Assembly (NCBI GenBank): GCA_004557565.1
Contig: SFGS01000006.1
Coordinates: forward strand, 1 to 64,000
Reading direction: 5' to 3'
DNA length: 64,000 nt
Source of the DNA: Bacteroidales bacterium
GTDB taxonomy: Bacteria; Bacteroidota; Bacteroidia; Bacteroidales; Muribaculaceae
Shown: piece by piece, positions 35,794 through 44,247 of the stretch
Layout of the letters: every line of letters starts with the position of its first letter
Numbering within the stretch: position 1 is the stretch's first letter
Translations under genes and position numbers: made by a program
The notes under the pieces: model-generated
Seen by the model: only the letters and a program-made list of their open reading frames with translations
Databases searched by the model: none
What the model was told of the DNA's origin: nothing

Positions 35794-36561
35794 CTATTTC
35801 GTCCAAATATCGTAGGCTGCGAAGGCTTGAAGGAGAAGCATTTCCAGCCCGTTTTTCACTTCTGCGCCAGCCGCCTTTGATTTTTGCATAAATAATGTGA
35901 TGTCGGGGTTGTATATCAAATCGTAGCACAAATGGCTTTTGCACAAAAAGCGATAAGGGAAGTCGGGACAAGTGTCGGTGTGGGGGAACATGCCAAGAGG
36001 GGTGGCGTTCACGATGATTTTGTGCTCGTTCACCATGGCTTTGGTGAGTTCGTCGTAGGTGTGGGTGGCTGCGGATTTCTGGCGAGAAACGAGCATCACC
36101 TCAATGCCTAATTTGCGCAGCGCATAGGTCACCGCTTTCGATGCGCCGCCAGTGCCCAGTACCATCGCTTTTTTGCGGTTTTCATTCACGAAAGGCTCAA
36201 CCGACTTCATAAAGCCGATAGTGTCGGAATTGTAACCACGAAGTTCCACGTCGTTATCCTTTGGCCCACGCGTGATTTTAATCACATTCACAGCACCAAT
36301 GGCTTTCGCAGCATCGTCGATTGATGTGAGGTAGGGGAGCACCTGCTCCTTGTAGGGATATGTCACGTTAAGTCCACAGAGATTTGGATATTCGGCAATC
36401 ACCTCCATGAGGTCGCCAATATCCTCAATTTCAAAATTCATGTATTCGGCATTGATATTCTCCGACTCGAATTTCTCGTTGAAATACTCCATTGAGAACG
36501 AGTGTCCCAACGGATAGCCAATTAAGCCGTACAATTTTTTTTCATTTTGAAATGAGTCCAT
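35794..36561 (-). CDS. aroE: Shikimate dehydrogenase
   Basis: AroE reduces 3-dehydroshikimate with NADPH in the pathway to chorismate. It starts with KLYGLIGYPLGHSFS (shikimate site), has GLNVTYPYKE with the catalytic Lys, and the nucleotide-binding LGTGGASKAVTYAL at about residues 130-145. 255 aa is on the short side but complete. It is the only shikimate-pathway gene here besides the distant aromatic operon at 44.7-48.6 kb. Confidence 0.94.
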   Translation of the reverse strand: MDSFQNEKKLYGLIGYPLGHSFSMEYFNEKFESENINAEYMNFEIEDIGDLMEVIAEYPNLCGLNVTYPYKEQVLPYLTSIDDAAKAIGAVNVIKITRGPKDNDVELRGYNSDTIGFMKSVEPFVNENRKKAMVLGTGGASKAVTYALRKLGIEVMLVSRQKSAATHTYDELTKAMVNEHKIIVNATPLGMFPHTDTCPDFPYRFLCKSHLCYDLIYNPDITLFMQKSKAAGAEVKNGLEMLLLQAFAAYDIWTK

Positions 36562-36593
36562 CGCTGTTTTGCTTTAAGTGGTTATTATTTTTG

Positions 36594-36601
36594 CAAATTT
36601 A
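36594..36601 (-). promoter_or_regulatory. -7 box for aroE
   Basis: On the minus strand TAAATTTG (complement of CAAATTTA) lies 33 bases before the aroE start; no spaced TTG was found. Confidence 0.5.
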
Positions 36602-36701
36602 CAACAAAAAAATTAATACACATTTCTTTTTAGAATGATTTATTTCAGCAAAAAACCACTTTTGTCTTGTTATGGAATAGTGGTATTACCCTTTTTATTG
36701 C

Positions 36702-36709
36702 TATCTTTG
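36702..36709 (+). promoter_or_regulatory. -7 box for the MCE-domain gene
   Basis: TATCTTTG fits TAnnTTTG, 40 bases before the start codon; no clear -33 TTG. Confidence 0.5.
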
Positions 36710-36749
36710 CACGATATTGAAAAAAACAGCACATATTATTTAATTAGAT

Positions 36750-37679
36750 ATGAACCCAACATCTAAAAAAAATGTTTTGATAGGTCTCACTGTGGTTGTG
36801 AGCATTTGCATCCTTTATTGGGGCATTGAATACTTAAAAGGCATCAATTTGCTGAAGCCAGCGAACTTCTATTATGCTAAATTTGAAAAAGTGAATGGAC
36901 TTACGGTGGCTTCTCCTGTGACGGTGAATGGCTTCAAGGTGGGTCAGGTGCGCGAAATCACTTACGACTATGATACCAACCAGATTTCGGTGGAGTTGAG
37001 TTTTGAGAAAGGCTTAAAAATTCCAGATGGATCTACCATCACATTCTCCAACGAACTGCTTGGCGCAGCAGCATTGCAACTGAATTTGGGTGCAAGCAAA
37101 ACCTACATGGAGGTGGGCAGCGTGATTCCTACACAAATGCAAGAAGGATTGATGGACAAGGTGGGCAACGATATGATGCCGGCGCTGGTGTCGATTCTCC
37201 CGAAGGTGGACTCGATAGTGGGAAGTGTGAATCAGATTCTCGCAAATCCAGCCATTGCCGCTTCGGTGACTCGCTGCGACGCCATCACTCGCGAACTCGC
37301 TGCCAGTTCAGCACAACTCACAGAACTGATGGCAAGCCTCAATAAGGCGATTCCTGGAATGGTTCACAATGCCAACGGAGTGCTCGCTAATGCAAATGCG
37401 CTTACTGGCGACTTGCGAACCACCACAGGCAACTTGAACACGATTACCGGTAATTTGAAAGAACTGCCATTAGACACCACTTTGAATCGCATCAATGCCA
37501 CTTTGGCAAATGTTCAACGCTTGACAGCCAAACTCAACAATGAAAACTCCTCTTTGGGTATGCTCCTTAATGATAAGAAACTTTATCAAAATGCCACAAG
37601 CACAGTGGCAAGCCTTGATTCCCTCTTGCAAGATGTAAAGAAGCACCCTAAGAAATATGTGACGATAAAAGTATTTTAA
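36750..37679 (+). CDS. MlaD-type MCE-domain protein
   Basis: The 309-residue product has one N-terminal transmembrane helix (about residues 8-28), a single MCE domain (about 40-118: YYAKFEKVNGLTVASPVTVNG region) and a long C-terminal helical part with repeated Asn/Leu/Thr heptads. This is the architecture of MlaD, the periplasmic substrate-binding hexamer of phospholipid transport between membranes. The ATPase and permease partners (MlaF, MlaE) are not adjacent. Confidence 0.9.
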   Translation: MNPTSKKNVLIGLTVVVSICILYWGIEYLKGINLLKPANFYYAKFEKVNGLTVASPVTVNGFKVGQVREITYDYDTNQISVELSFEKGLKIPDGSTITFSNELLGAAALQLNLGASKTYMEVGSVIPTQMQEGLMDKVGNDMMPALVSILPKVDSIVGSVNQILANPAIAASVTRCDAITRELAASSAQLTELMASLNKAIPGMVHNANGVLANANALTGDLRTTTGNLNTITGNLKELPLDTTLNRINATLANVQRLTAKLNNENSSLGMLLNDKKLYQNATSTVASLDSLLQDVKKHPKKYVTIKVF

Positions 37680-37692
37680 ATTCCAAAAATAA

Positions 37693-37745
37693 CGAGTGCG
37701 GCGTTGTTTGGAATTATTCCGAATAACGCCGCACTCGCTTTTTTA
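37693..37745 (+). terminator. Strong intrinsic terminator after MCE gene
   Basis: CGAGTGCGGCGTT (37693-37705) pairs perfectly with AACGCCGCACTCG (37725-37737), with a nested GGAAT/ATTCC stem inside, followed by CTTTTTT. Confidence 0.9.
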
Positions 37746-37974
37746 TGCTTTTCTATCAATGTTGCGTTCAAAACGGCTTTTTGCCAATCGCCATTTTTCT
37801 AAAGAAAATTAAACAAATGTTCTAAAGTGTTGATAGATAGTCTTTTCAACTGTTACGAATTTTAAAACTGTCGATTTTACCCACTTTTGGCTTAAGTGTC
37901 TGTTTATCACCTATAATAGGATTGTTTTCAAAAAAACAAATTTTAAAACGAGTTTTTTTTCAGAAAAAACACTA
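37746..37974. other. AT-rich region upstream of dnaA
   Basis: This 229-base stretch between a terminator and the dnaA -7 box is very AT-rich. I searched for TTATCCACA and its complement and found none; only loose partial matches such as TTATCACC (about 37904) are present. An origin here is neither shown nor excluded. Confidence 0.35.
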
Positions 37975-37982
37975 TAATTTTG
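37975..37982 (+). promoter_or_regulatory. -7 box for dnaA
   Basis: TAATTTTG matches the consensus, 32 bases before the dnaA start. The -33 position falls in a T-run with no exact TTG. Confidence 0.55.
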
Positions 37983-38014
37983 TATTGTTGTAAAAATGCC
38001 CCATTCTGAAATTA

Positions 38015-39394
38015 ATGATTAAAAACAGCCCACATATCGAGCAATGGAACAAGTGTCTTCAGTACTTGAAAGACAACCTTTCGACCGAGCAATATAATGC
38101 TTGGTTTGCTCCCATTAGTGTGGTTGATTTCAAAGATGGAGCGTTGACTTTGCGAGTTCCTTCACAGTTCTTCATCGAGCAGATTGAGGAGCGCTACTGT
38201 CCTGTGATGTTGTCCGCTTTGCGAAAGGTGTATGGCAGCGAATTTAAGAAGTTATATTATAGTGTGGAAGTTGCCGCAAAGGAAACCGTGACAATGGCCG
38301 ACGACAACGCCAGCGTTATGCTCAAAAAGCGCATGTCGCCCAACTTCCACTATCAGGAGGCGCAAAACGATATTGACCCTCAACTCAATCCCCGTTACAC
38401 CTTTGAGAACTATTGCGGAAGCATGAGCAACAAGCTCGCAGTGAGTATTGGTATGGCGATTGCCACTAACCCTGAATGTAAGACGTTCAATCCGATGTTT
38501 GTGTTTGGCCCTACTGGTGTGGGAAAAACACACCTCATTCAGGCTATTGGTATCAAAATGAAAGAGAATAATCCACGCTTGCGCGTGCTTTATGTCACTT
38601 CGCGTATTTTTGAGAACCAATACTCTATTGCAGTTAGAAGCAACAAGGTGCCCGACTTCATCAATTTCTACCAAAGCATTGATGTGTTGATTATCGACGA
38701 TATTCAGGAATTGGCAGGTAAGCAGGCTACCCAAAACACATTCTACCATATTTTCAATTCACTTCACGGTCGTGATAAGCAGCTGATTATGTCGAGTGAC
38801 TGCCGTCCAAGCGAACTCGATGGCATGATTCCACGCTTGATTTCACGTTTTAAGTGGGGTATGACGGTGGAACTGTCGAAACCAGACTACGAGTTGCGCA
38901 AAGATGTACTCGAATTGAAGGCTTCGCAAGACGGTTTGGCATTCTCCGACGATGTGCTTGAGTTTATCGCCAACAATGTGACCGACAGCATTCGTGAACT
39001 GGAAGGCGTGGTGGTGTCGCTGCTGGCACATGCCATGATGCTCAATCAGGAAATATCTGTTGATTTGGCAAAGGCTGTGGTTGCCAACTCGGTGAAGTTG
39101 AATAAGCGTCAGGTGACCTTTGAACTGATAGCCGAGAAAGTGGCAAATCACTGCAATATTGATTCTGCGCTTCTTTACGGTCAGTCGCGTAAGCGCGAAA
39201 TCTCCGACGCACGCCAACTTTTGATGTACTTTGCGAAGAAGGAAACGCAACTGTCGTCAACCAACATCGGCTTGCGATTGAACCGCAACCATGCCACCGT
39301 GCTTCATGCATGCAAACAGATTGAGCAACGCATCACAGTGGAAAAATCATTCCAAGAGGAAGTTCAGAAGATTCTCGAAGAATTACACCAGTAA
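38015..39394 (+). CDS. dnaA: Chromosomal replication initiator DnaA
   Basis: DnaA binds origin boxes and melts DNA to start replication. Domain I spans residues 1 to about 85, a short linker follows, then the AAA+ domain with Walker A GPTGVGKT (165-172) and Walker B VLIIDDIQ. The C-terminal domain IV ends with the DnaA signature, here IGLRLNRNHATVLHA (418-432). E. coli has IGDAFGGRDHTTVLHA, so this version is one residue shorter and has Asn425 in place of the DNA-contacting Asp. Length 459 aa is normal. Confidence 0.96.
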   Translation: MIKNSPHIEQWNKCLQYLKDNLSTEQYNAWFAPISVVDFKDGALTLRVPSQFFIEQIEERYCPVMLSALRKVYGSEFKKLYYSVEVAAKETVTMADDNASVMLKKRMSPNFHYQEAQNDIDPQLNPRYTFENYCGSMSNKLAVSIGMAIATNPECKTFNPMFVFGPTGVGKTHLIQAIGIKMKENNPRLRVLYVTSRIFENQYSIAVRSNKVPDFINFYQSIDVLIIDDIQELAGKQATQNTFYHIFNSLHGRDKQLIMSSDCRPSELDGMIPRLISRFKWGMTVELSKPDYELRKDVLELKASQDGLAFSDDVLEFIANNVTDSIRELEGVVVSLLAHAMMLNQEISVDLAKAVVANSVKLNKRQVTFELIAEKVANHCNIDSALLYGQSRKREISDARQLLMYFAKKETQLSSTNIGLRLNRNHATVLHACKQIEQRITVEKSFQEEVQKILEELHQ

Positions 39395-39415
39395 AAATAG
39401 ATGTTTACATAAATG

Positions 39416-39447
39416 AAAAGAGCGGTAATTAGTTGCCGCTCTTTTTT
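39416..39447. terminator. Bidirectional terminator dnaA/yraN
   Basis: AAAAGAGCGG (39416-39425) and CCGCTCTTTT (39436-39445) pair perfectly between the convergent dnaA and YraN genes, with T-rich flanks on both strands. Confidence 0.85.
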
Positions 39448-39448
39448 G

Positions 39449-39826
39449 TTATCGGTATGTGCGTAGGGGCATTCTGAAATATCCAGGCATATACTCCATT
39501 TCGAAATGGTCGGGAGATCCGTAAAGCAGAATAACATCATACTGCACGTTCACGTCCATTCTGCGGCACATTCGGCAATAAGCCCTCGAAGCGTTGATGA
39601 GATTGTTTTGCTTCTGTCGGTTGATGGCGCGCCGAGGGTCGTAGCCGTTTTTCTGGGATCGGGTTTTCACTTCCACAAAATGAAAAGTGCCGTTTCGCTC
39701 GGCAATAATGTCGACTTCAAGGTGGTTCATCGTCCAGTTTCTCTCCCTCACGATGAAGCCTTCTCTTATCAGAAATTCGTAGGCAAATTGTTCGCCAGCT
39801 GCGCCAAGTGTATTGTGTTGTGCCAT
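39449..39826 (-). CDS. YraN family (UPF0102) nuclease-like protein
   Basis: ATG 39826 (MAQHNTLG) begins a 125-residue protein with the YraN pattern: GAAGEQFAYEFLIREGF, then NHLEVDIIAERNGTFHFVEVKTRS, which matches the restriction-endonuclease-like D...ExK core. The true substrate and role of the family are not established. The frame is open back to 40027, but that extension would overlap lepA and its promoter and is not family-like. Confidence 0.9.
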   Translation of the reverse strand: MAQHNTLGAAGEQFAYEFLIREGFIVRERNWTMNHLEVDIIAERNGTFHFVEVKTRSQKNGYDPRRAINRQKQNNLINASRAYCRMCRRMDVNVQYDVILLYGSPDHFEMEYMPGYFRMPLRTYR

Positions 39827-39875
39827 TGTATCTTGTTTTGTGGTAAAATTACTAAAAATTAATTGATTTGGGGCT

Positions 39876-39906
39876 TTGAAAGGGTGTAATTTTTTTCGTA
39901 ATTTTG
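39876..39906 (+). promoter_or_regulatory. lepA promoter
   Basis: TTG (39876-39878), 20-base spacer and TAATTTTG (39899-39906); the leader would be about 15 nt. Confidence 0.75.
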
Positions 39907-39926
39907 TAGTTAAAATAAAATTGTAA

Positions 39927-41714
39927 ATGAAGAATATTAGAAATTTTAGCATTATAGCGCATATCGACCATGGTAAAAGCACCTTGGCGGACCGACTGTT
40001 GGAATACACCAAGACCGTCGGCGGCAAGGAAATGCAAAATCAGGTGCTCGATAACATGGACTTGGAGCGAGAGCGTGGCATTACCATCAAGAGCCACGCC
40101 ATTCAGATGGATTACGTTCAAGATGGCGAAAATTATACGCTCAATCTTATCGACACTCCAGGACACGTCGATTTCTCTTACGAAGTGTCGCGCTCCATTG
40201 CTGCGTGCGAGGGCTGTCTGCTGATTGTGGATGCCACTCAAGGCGTGCAGGCTCAAACCATTTCCAACCTTTACTTGGCCCTGGACAATGATTTGGAAAT
40301 TATTCCAGTTATCAACAAGATAGATATGGAAAGCGCACACCCCGACGAGGTGGAAGATGAGATTGTGGAATTGCTTGGCTGCGCCCCCGAAGACATCATC
40401 AGGGCAAGTGCTAAAACCGGCGAGGGAATCCCTGAGATTCTGCAAGCCATCGTGGAGCGCATACCTGCTCCTAAGGGCGACCCTGAGGCTCCGCTTCAAG
40501 CGCTTATCTTCGACTCGGTATTCAATCCATTCCGTGGCATTATCGTGTATTTCAAGGTGATTAACGGTACAATCCATAAAGGCGACCTCGTGAAATTCGT
40601 GAACACCGGCTGTGAATACGACGTTGACGAGTTGGGTATCCTCAAGTTGAACCTTGAACCAAAGAATCAGGTGAGCGCTGGCAATGTGGGTTATATTATC
40701 AGTGGTATAAAAAACTCCACAGAGGTGAGAGTGGGTGATACCATCACACACACTGCACGCCCATGTGAGAAAGCGATTGCCGGATTCCAAGAGGTGAAGC
40801 CAATGGTGTTTGCCGGTGTTTATCCAATCGACCCCGAAGATTTCGAGAATCTCCGTGCGTCGCTTGAAAAACTCCAACTGAATGATGCCGCTCTCACATT
40901 CTCGCCAGAATCGTCGGTGGCTCTGGGCTTCGGTTTCCGTTGCGGATTCTTGGGCTTGCTTCACATGGAGATTGTGCAAGAGCGTTTGAGCCGCGAGTTC
41001 AATATGGAGGTAATCACCACAGTGCCAAACGTGTCCTATAAAGTATATGACAAGAAAGGCGAGGAGACCGAGGTGCACAACCCTGCTGGTTTGCCCGATC
41101 CTACACTGATTGAAAAGATTGAAGAGCCATATATCCACGCGTCAATCATCACGCTTTCGGAATATATGGGACCGATTATCACACTCTGTTTGGGTAAACG
41201 TGGTGTGCTCACCAAGCAGGAATACATTTCAGGTAATCGCTTGGAACTGTCGTTTGACATTCCTCTCGGTGAAATTGTGATCGACTTCTATGATAAGTTG
41301 AAGAGTATCTCAAAGGGCTATGCGTCGTTTGACTACTATATCAGTTCATATCGTGAGTCTAAGTTGATTAAGCTCGATATTCTTTTGAATGGCCAGCCTG
41401 TGGATGCATTGAGTTCGCTCACCCACGTTGACAATGCCGTGTCGCTTGGTCGCAGAATGTGCGAGAAACTGAAGGAACTGATTCCTCGCCAGCAATACGA
41501 TATTGCGATTCAGGCGGCAATCGGTGCTAAAATTGTGGCTCGTGAAACTGTGAAACAGGTTCGTAAAGATGTGACAGCCAAGTGTTACGGTGGCGACGTG
41601 AGCCGTAAGCGCAAACTGCTTGAAAAGCAGAAAGCCGGTAAGAAGCGCATGAAGCAAATTGGCTCTGTGCAAGTGCCGCAAAAGGCATTCTTGGCAGTCT
41701 TGAAACTGGATTAA
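39927..41714 (+). CDS. lepA: Elongation factor 4 (LepA)
   Basis: LepA is a ribosome-associated GTPase that assists translation and 30S assembly. GTPase motifs AHIDHGKST (G1), DTPGHVDF (G3) and NKIDM (G4) are intact; domain II, the EF-G-like domains and the LepA-specific C-terminal domain (KCYGGDVSRKRKLLEKQKAGKKRM region) follow. 595 aa is the usual length. Single-gene unit with its own promoter and terminator. Confidence 0.97.
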   Translation: MKNIRNFSIIAHIDHGKSTLADRLLEYTKTVGGKEMQNQVLDNMDLERERGITIKSHAIQMDYVQDGENYTLNLIDTPGHVDFSYEVSRSIAACEGCLLIVDATQGVQAQTISNLYLALDNDLEIIPVINKIDMESAHPDEVEDEIVELLGCAPEDIIRASAKTGEGIPEILQAIVERIPAPKGDPEAPLQALIFDSVFNPFRGIIVYFKVINGTIHKGDLVKFVNTGCEYDVDELGILKLNLEPKNQVSAGNVGYIISGIKNSTEVRVGDTITHTARPCEKAIAGFQEVKPMVFAGVYPIDPEDFENLRASLEKLQLNDAALTFSPESSVALGFGFRCGFLGLLHMEIVQERLSREFNMEVITTVPNVSYKVYDKKGEETEVHNPAGLPDPTLIEKIEEPYIHASIITLSEYMGPIITLCLGKRGVLTKQEYISGNRLELSFDIPLGEIVIDFYDKLKSISKGYASFDYYISSYRESKLIKLDILLNGQPVDALSSLTHVDNAVSLGRRMCEKLKELIPRQQYDIAIQAAIGAKIVARETVKQVRKDVTAKCYGGDVSRKRKLLEKQKAGKKRMKQIGSVQVPQKAFLAVLKLD

Positions 41715-41736
41715 TCAAAGGCACATATATGCAATA

Positions 41737-41769
41737 AAGAAAAAGTCGGCGATTTGCCGACTTTTTCTT
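41737..41769. terminator. Bidirectional terminator lepA/permease
   Basis: AAGAAAAAGTCGGC (41737-41750) and GCCGACTTTTTCTT (41756-41769) form a perfect 14-bp stem between convergent genes. Confidence 0.9.
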
Positions 41770-41785
41770 GTATTTAACCCGTGGA

Positions 41786-43039
41786 TTAATCAAATTTCAT
41801 TGTGGTGGTTGGCTTGATGGTCGAGACGATGTGGCTTGGACCAATCAGGGCGATGTACGACATCACCACGATGCCGAGGTTGAGCAGTAGTAGGGCGGTG
41901 GCGTCGATTTCAATGGGGACGTATGACATATAGTATGCTTCTGGGTTCAATTTTATGATGTGGAAGCACTTTTGAACCAGTGCCAACCCTATGCCCAACA
42001 CGTTGCCGATGATGATGGCGCGAATAATCAGTTTGCCTGTAAGGTAGATGAAGATTTTGCGAATCATGCCGTTTGAGCAGCCTAATGACTTTAACACGCC
42101 CACCATCCTAATTCGCTCAAGGATAATCATTAACAATGCGGAAATTAAAGTGAAAGATGAAACGATAATCATCAGTACGAGAATGATAATCACATTCATG
42201 TCAAGCATGCTTAGCCATGCGAAATACGACATATTGTTCTGTGTGATGGTGCTTACGGTGTGTAGGGTGGGGTAGTTGTGCTCAATCGTTGACTTGGCAA
42301 GGGCTGCGTAAAGCTGTTGAGCATCGCCACTCAAGTTGTCGGTGTTTCGGAGATTCACACCCACATAGTTGCCAGTGAAGCCGTTCCAGTCGTTCACACT
42401 TTGAAGCAATTTGATGTTGCCAATGATATATGATTTGTCGAATGCATCAAATTCCGTGTTGTAAATGCCCACAATAATAGAGCGGCGCGCCTTCACCTTG
42501 TTGTCTATGAAGTAGGAGAAGAGTTTATCGCCCACTTTCAGCCTGAGTTGGTCGCACAGTTTTTTCGACACGATGATTTCCCTTGTGTCGGCGGTGTCGG
42601 CAAGGTTGGGGAGGTGGCCCTCGGTGAGGCAAGCACTCAAATAGCTCCAGTCGTAGCCGTCGTCCACGCCTCTATACATCACGCCCTTGAAATCTTCGTC
42701 GGTTTTCAGAATAGCGGGTTTTTCCGCAATCAGGCTCATGCTTTGCACTTTGCCGAAGAACAGAGAATCGGACTGTATGCCATTAAACACCTCATGGGCA
42801 TTGACGATGGAATAGTTGTCGTCCATGCCAAGCCCGGCGTTGCTCACCTTTAAGTGAGGGTTGATAGAGTATAATTTATGGGTGATTTCGCTCTTGAATC
42901 CTAATACGATGACCACCGAAAGAATCATAATGAGTATGGCAAGTACGATGCCAATGGTGGCAACATTGAGGCTGGGCGATGCCGACTTTTTCCCGTTGCC
43001 CAGCTTGAGTTTTCGTGCTATAAATAATTCAACTTTCAT
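41786..43039 (-). CDS. FtsX-like ABC permease (LolC/LolE type)
   Basis: The protein has the MacB/LolE layout: one N-terminal transmembrane helix (ATIGIVLAILIMILSVVIVLGF, about residues 25-46), a large periplasmic domain, then three C-terminal helices from about residue 290. These permeases release outer-membrane lipoproteins or move envelope substrates with an ATPase partner, not found here. ATG 43039 (MKVELFIARKL, 417 aa) is chosen because a -7 box (43049-43056 complement) lies just upstream, inside the longer frame that reaches 43120. Confidence 0.88.
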   Translation of the reverse strand: MKVELFIARKLKLGNGKKSASPSLNVATIGIVLAILIMILSVVIVLGFKSEITHKLYSINPHLKVSNAGLGMDDNYSIVNAHEVFNGIQSDSLFFGKVQSMSLIAEKPAILKTDEDFKGVMYRGVDDGYDWSYLSACLTEGHLPNLADTADTREIIVSKKLCDQLRLKVGDKLFSYFIDNKVKARRSIIVGIYNTEFDAFDKSYIIGNIKLLQSVNDWNGFTGNYVGVNLRNTDNLSGDAQQLYAALAKSTIEHNYPTLHTVSTITQNNMSYFAWLSMLDMNVIIILVLMIIVSSFTLISALLMIILERIRMVGVLKSLGCSNGMIRKIFIYLTGKLIIRAIIIGNVLGIGLALVQKCFHIIKLNPEAYYMSYVPIEIDATALLLLNLGIVVMSYIALIGPSHIVSTIKPTTTMKFD

Positions 43040-43048
43040 TTTCAACGG

Positions 43049-43056
43049 CAAAATTA
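43049..43056 (-). promoter_or_regulatory. -7 box for the permease gene
   Basis: TAATTTTG on the minus strand (complement of CAAAATTA), 9 bases before the chosen ATG; predicts a nearly leaderless mRNA. Confidence 0.5.
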
Positions 43057-43098
43057 ACAAAAAATGGCGAAGGATTTCATTAATTGCGTCATTAATGT

Positions 43099-43106
43099 TA
43101 CTTTTG
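43099..43106 (+). promoter_or_regulatory. -7 box for the Yip1-like gene
   Basis: TACTTTTG fits TAnnTTTG, 22 bases before the start codon; no TTG at the right distance. Confidence 0.5.
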
Positions 43107-43128
43107 TAGGAAATTTTCATTTGGTATC

Positions 43129-43686
43129 ATGAGCGTAATAAAGAATTTATTTTTAATCACAGTTTCACCGCAACTCGGATGGGATGATATTAACAAGTCG
43201 GGGCACACCACACGCACAGTTCTTCAGGGAGGAATGTTTCCGATGTTGGCAGTTTTGGCGTTAGTTTCGTTCGTGCCGATGCTTTATGAGGAGGATTGGA
43301 CGATGTCGCGATGCGTGATTCACGCCATTGCTGAATTGTCGAGCTTTATTGCCGCTCTCTACATCGTTAGCTTTTTGCTCGGTGGATTCTTCAGCGAACT
43401 CTCGAAATCCCATTCTTCAACCATAAGAATGAACAATTACATCGCCTACAATTTGATGTTTCTCGTGTTTATTGAGATTTTGAACAATTCAATGGCGTAT
43501 TTGTTTCCACCATTGCTATTTTTGTACCTGTATTTGCCTGTTATTGCAAGCAAAGGTATTGAATATCTGGGTGTTACAGGTGAAAAACTCATTTGGAGGG
43601 TAGTGCTGACGGCTTCGGCGTTGATGTTGGCAATACCATATATCGTAAGAAAACTGCTTGAAATGATTATTTATACAGGAGCATAA
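43129..43686 (+). CDS. Yip1-like multi-pass membrane protein
   Basis: The 185-residue product has about five hydrophobic helices (near 33-50, 65-90, 108-125, 125-145 and 158-175) and opens with MSVIKNLFLITVSPQLGWDDI, the pattern of the Yip1/YIPF-like DUF family in Bacteroidota. Function unknown; inner-membrane location is inferred. smpB follows after 10 bases, so the two may be co-transcribed. Confidence 0.75.
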   Translation: MSVIKNLFLITVSPQLGWDDINKSGHTTRTVLQGGMFPMLAVLALVSFVPMLYEEDWTMSRCVIHAIAELSSFIAALYIVSFLLGGFFSELSKSHSSTIRMNNYIAYNLMFLVFIEILNNSMAYLFPPLLFLYLYLPVIASKGIEYLGVTGEKLIWRVVLTASALMLAIPYIVRKLLEMIIYTGA

Positions 43687-43696
43687 AATACTATAC

Positions 43697-44149
43697 ATGG
43701 CTACAAATCAAATAAATATAAAAAACCGCAGAGCCTCTTTTGATTACGAGATCATTGAGACCTTCAATGCGGGAATTGTGCTTACTGGCACGGAAATCAA
43801 GTCGATTCGTCAAGGCAAGGCGGGTTTGACCGACACATATTGTGTGATGGAGAATGGTGAACTTTGGGTGAAGAATATGTATATTGCAGAATATTCGCAA
43901 GGTTCATACAACAACCATGTCACTCACCGCGACCGCAAATTGCTGCTGAACAAAAAAGAGATTCAAAAAATAGCGAAGGCAGGCGAACAACCAGGATATT
44001 CAATCATTCCGCTTCGAGTGTTTTTGAATGAGAGAGGACTGGCAAAAATGGCAATCGCTATTGCAAGGGGTAAAAAACAATACGACAAACGTCAATCTAT
44101 CAAAGAGCGCGAAGATAAGCGCGCAATGGATAGAATGTTTAAGCGATAA
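43697..44149 (+). CDS. smpB: SsrA-binding protein SmpB
   Basis: SmpB partners with tmRNA to rescue stalled ribosomes. It shows the OB-fold motifs RRASFDYEIIETFNAGIVLTGTEIKS and LRQGKAGLTD-like SIRQGKAGLTD, and the basic C-terminal tail (ARGKKQYDKRQSIKERED) that mimics the tRNA anticodon arm. 150 aa is typical. I did not recognise a tmRNA gene nearby. Confidence 0.96.
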   Translation: MATNQINIKNRRASFDYEIIETFNAGIVLTGTEIKSIRQGKAGLTDTYCVMENGELWVKNMYIAEYSQGSYNNHVTHRDRKLLLNKKEIQKIAKAGEQPGYSIIPLRVFLNERGLAKMAIAIARGKKQYDKRQSIKEREDKRAMDRMFKR

Positions 44150-44157
44150 CATTTTAG

Positions 44158-44247
44158 TGTGGGGATATGCCATCGTGGCGATACTAGAGCATAGATGCAA
44201 TGAAGAATGCTACTGGAGTGAAACGAAGTCATATCCCCACATTTTTT
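44158..44247 (+). terminator. Large terminator-like structured element after smpB
   Basis: TGTGGGGATATG (44158-44169) and CATATCCCCACA (44230-44241) form a perfect 12-bp stem, followed by six T residues, so it can terminate smpB. The 60-base loop is unusual and can itself fold: ATCG/CGAT (172-175 with 179-182) and AGCAT/ATGCT (188-192 with 207-211), counted from 44000. This gives a multibranched shape. Confidence 0.7.

Noticed and set aside
37746..38014. Replication origin upstream of dnaA
   Set aside because: AT-rich but without canonical DnaA boxes or clear repeats; gene adjacency alone is not enough in this phylum.
39852..41138. 428-aa minus-strand frame opposite lepA
   Set aside because: Lies wholly within lepA and its promoter; composition is not protein-like.
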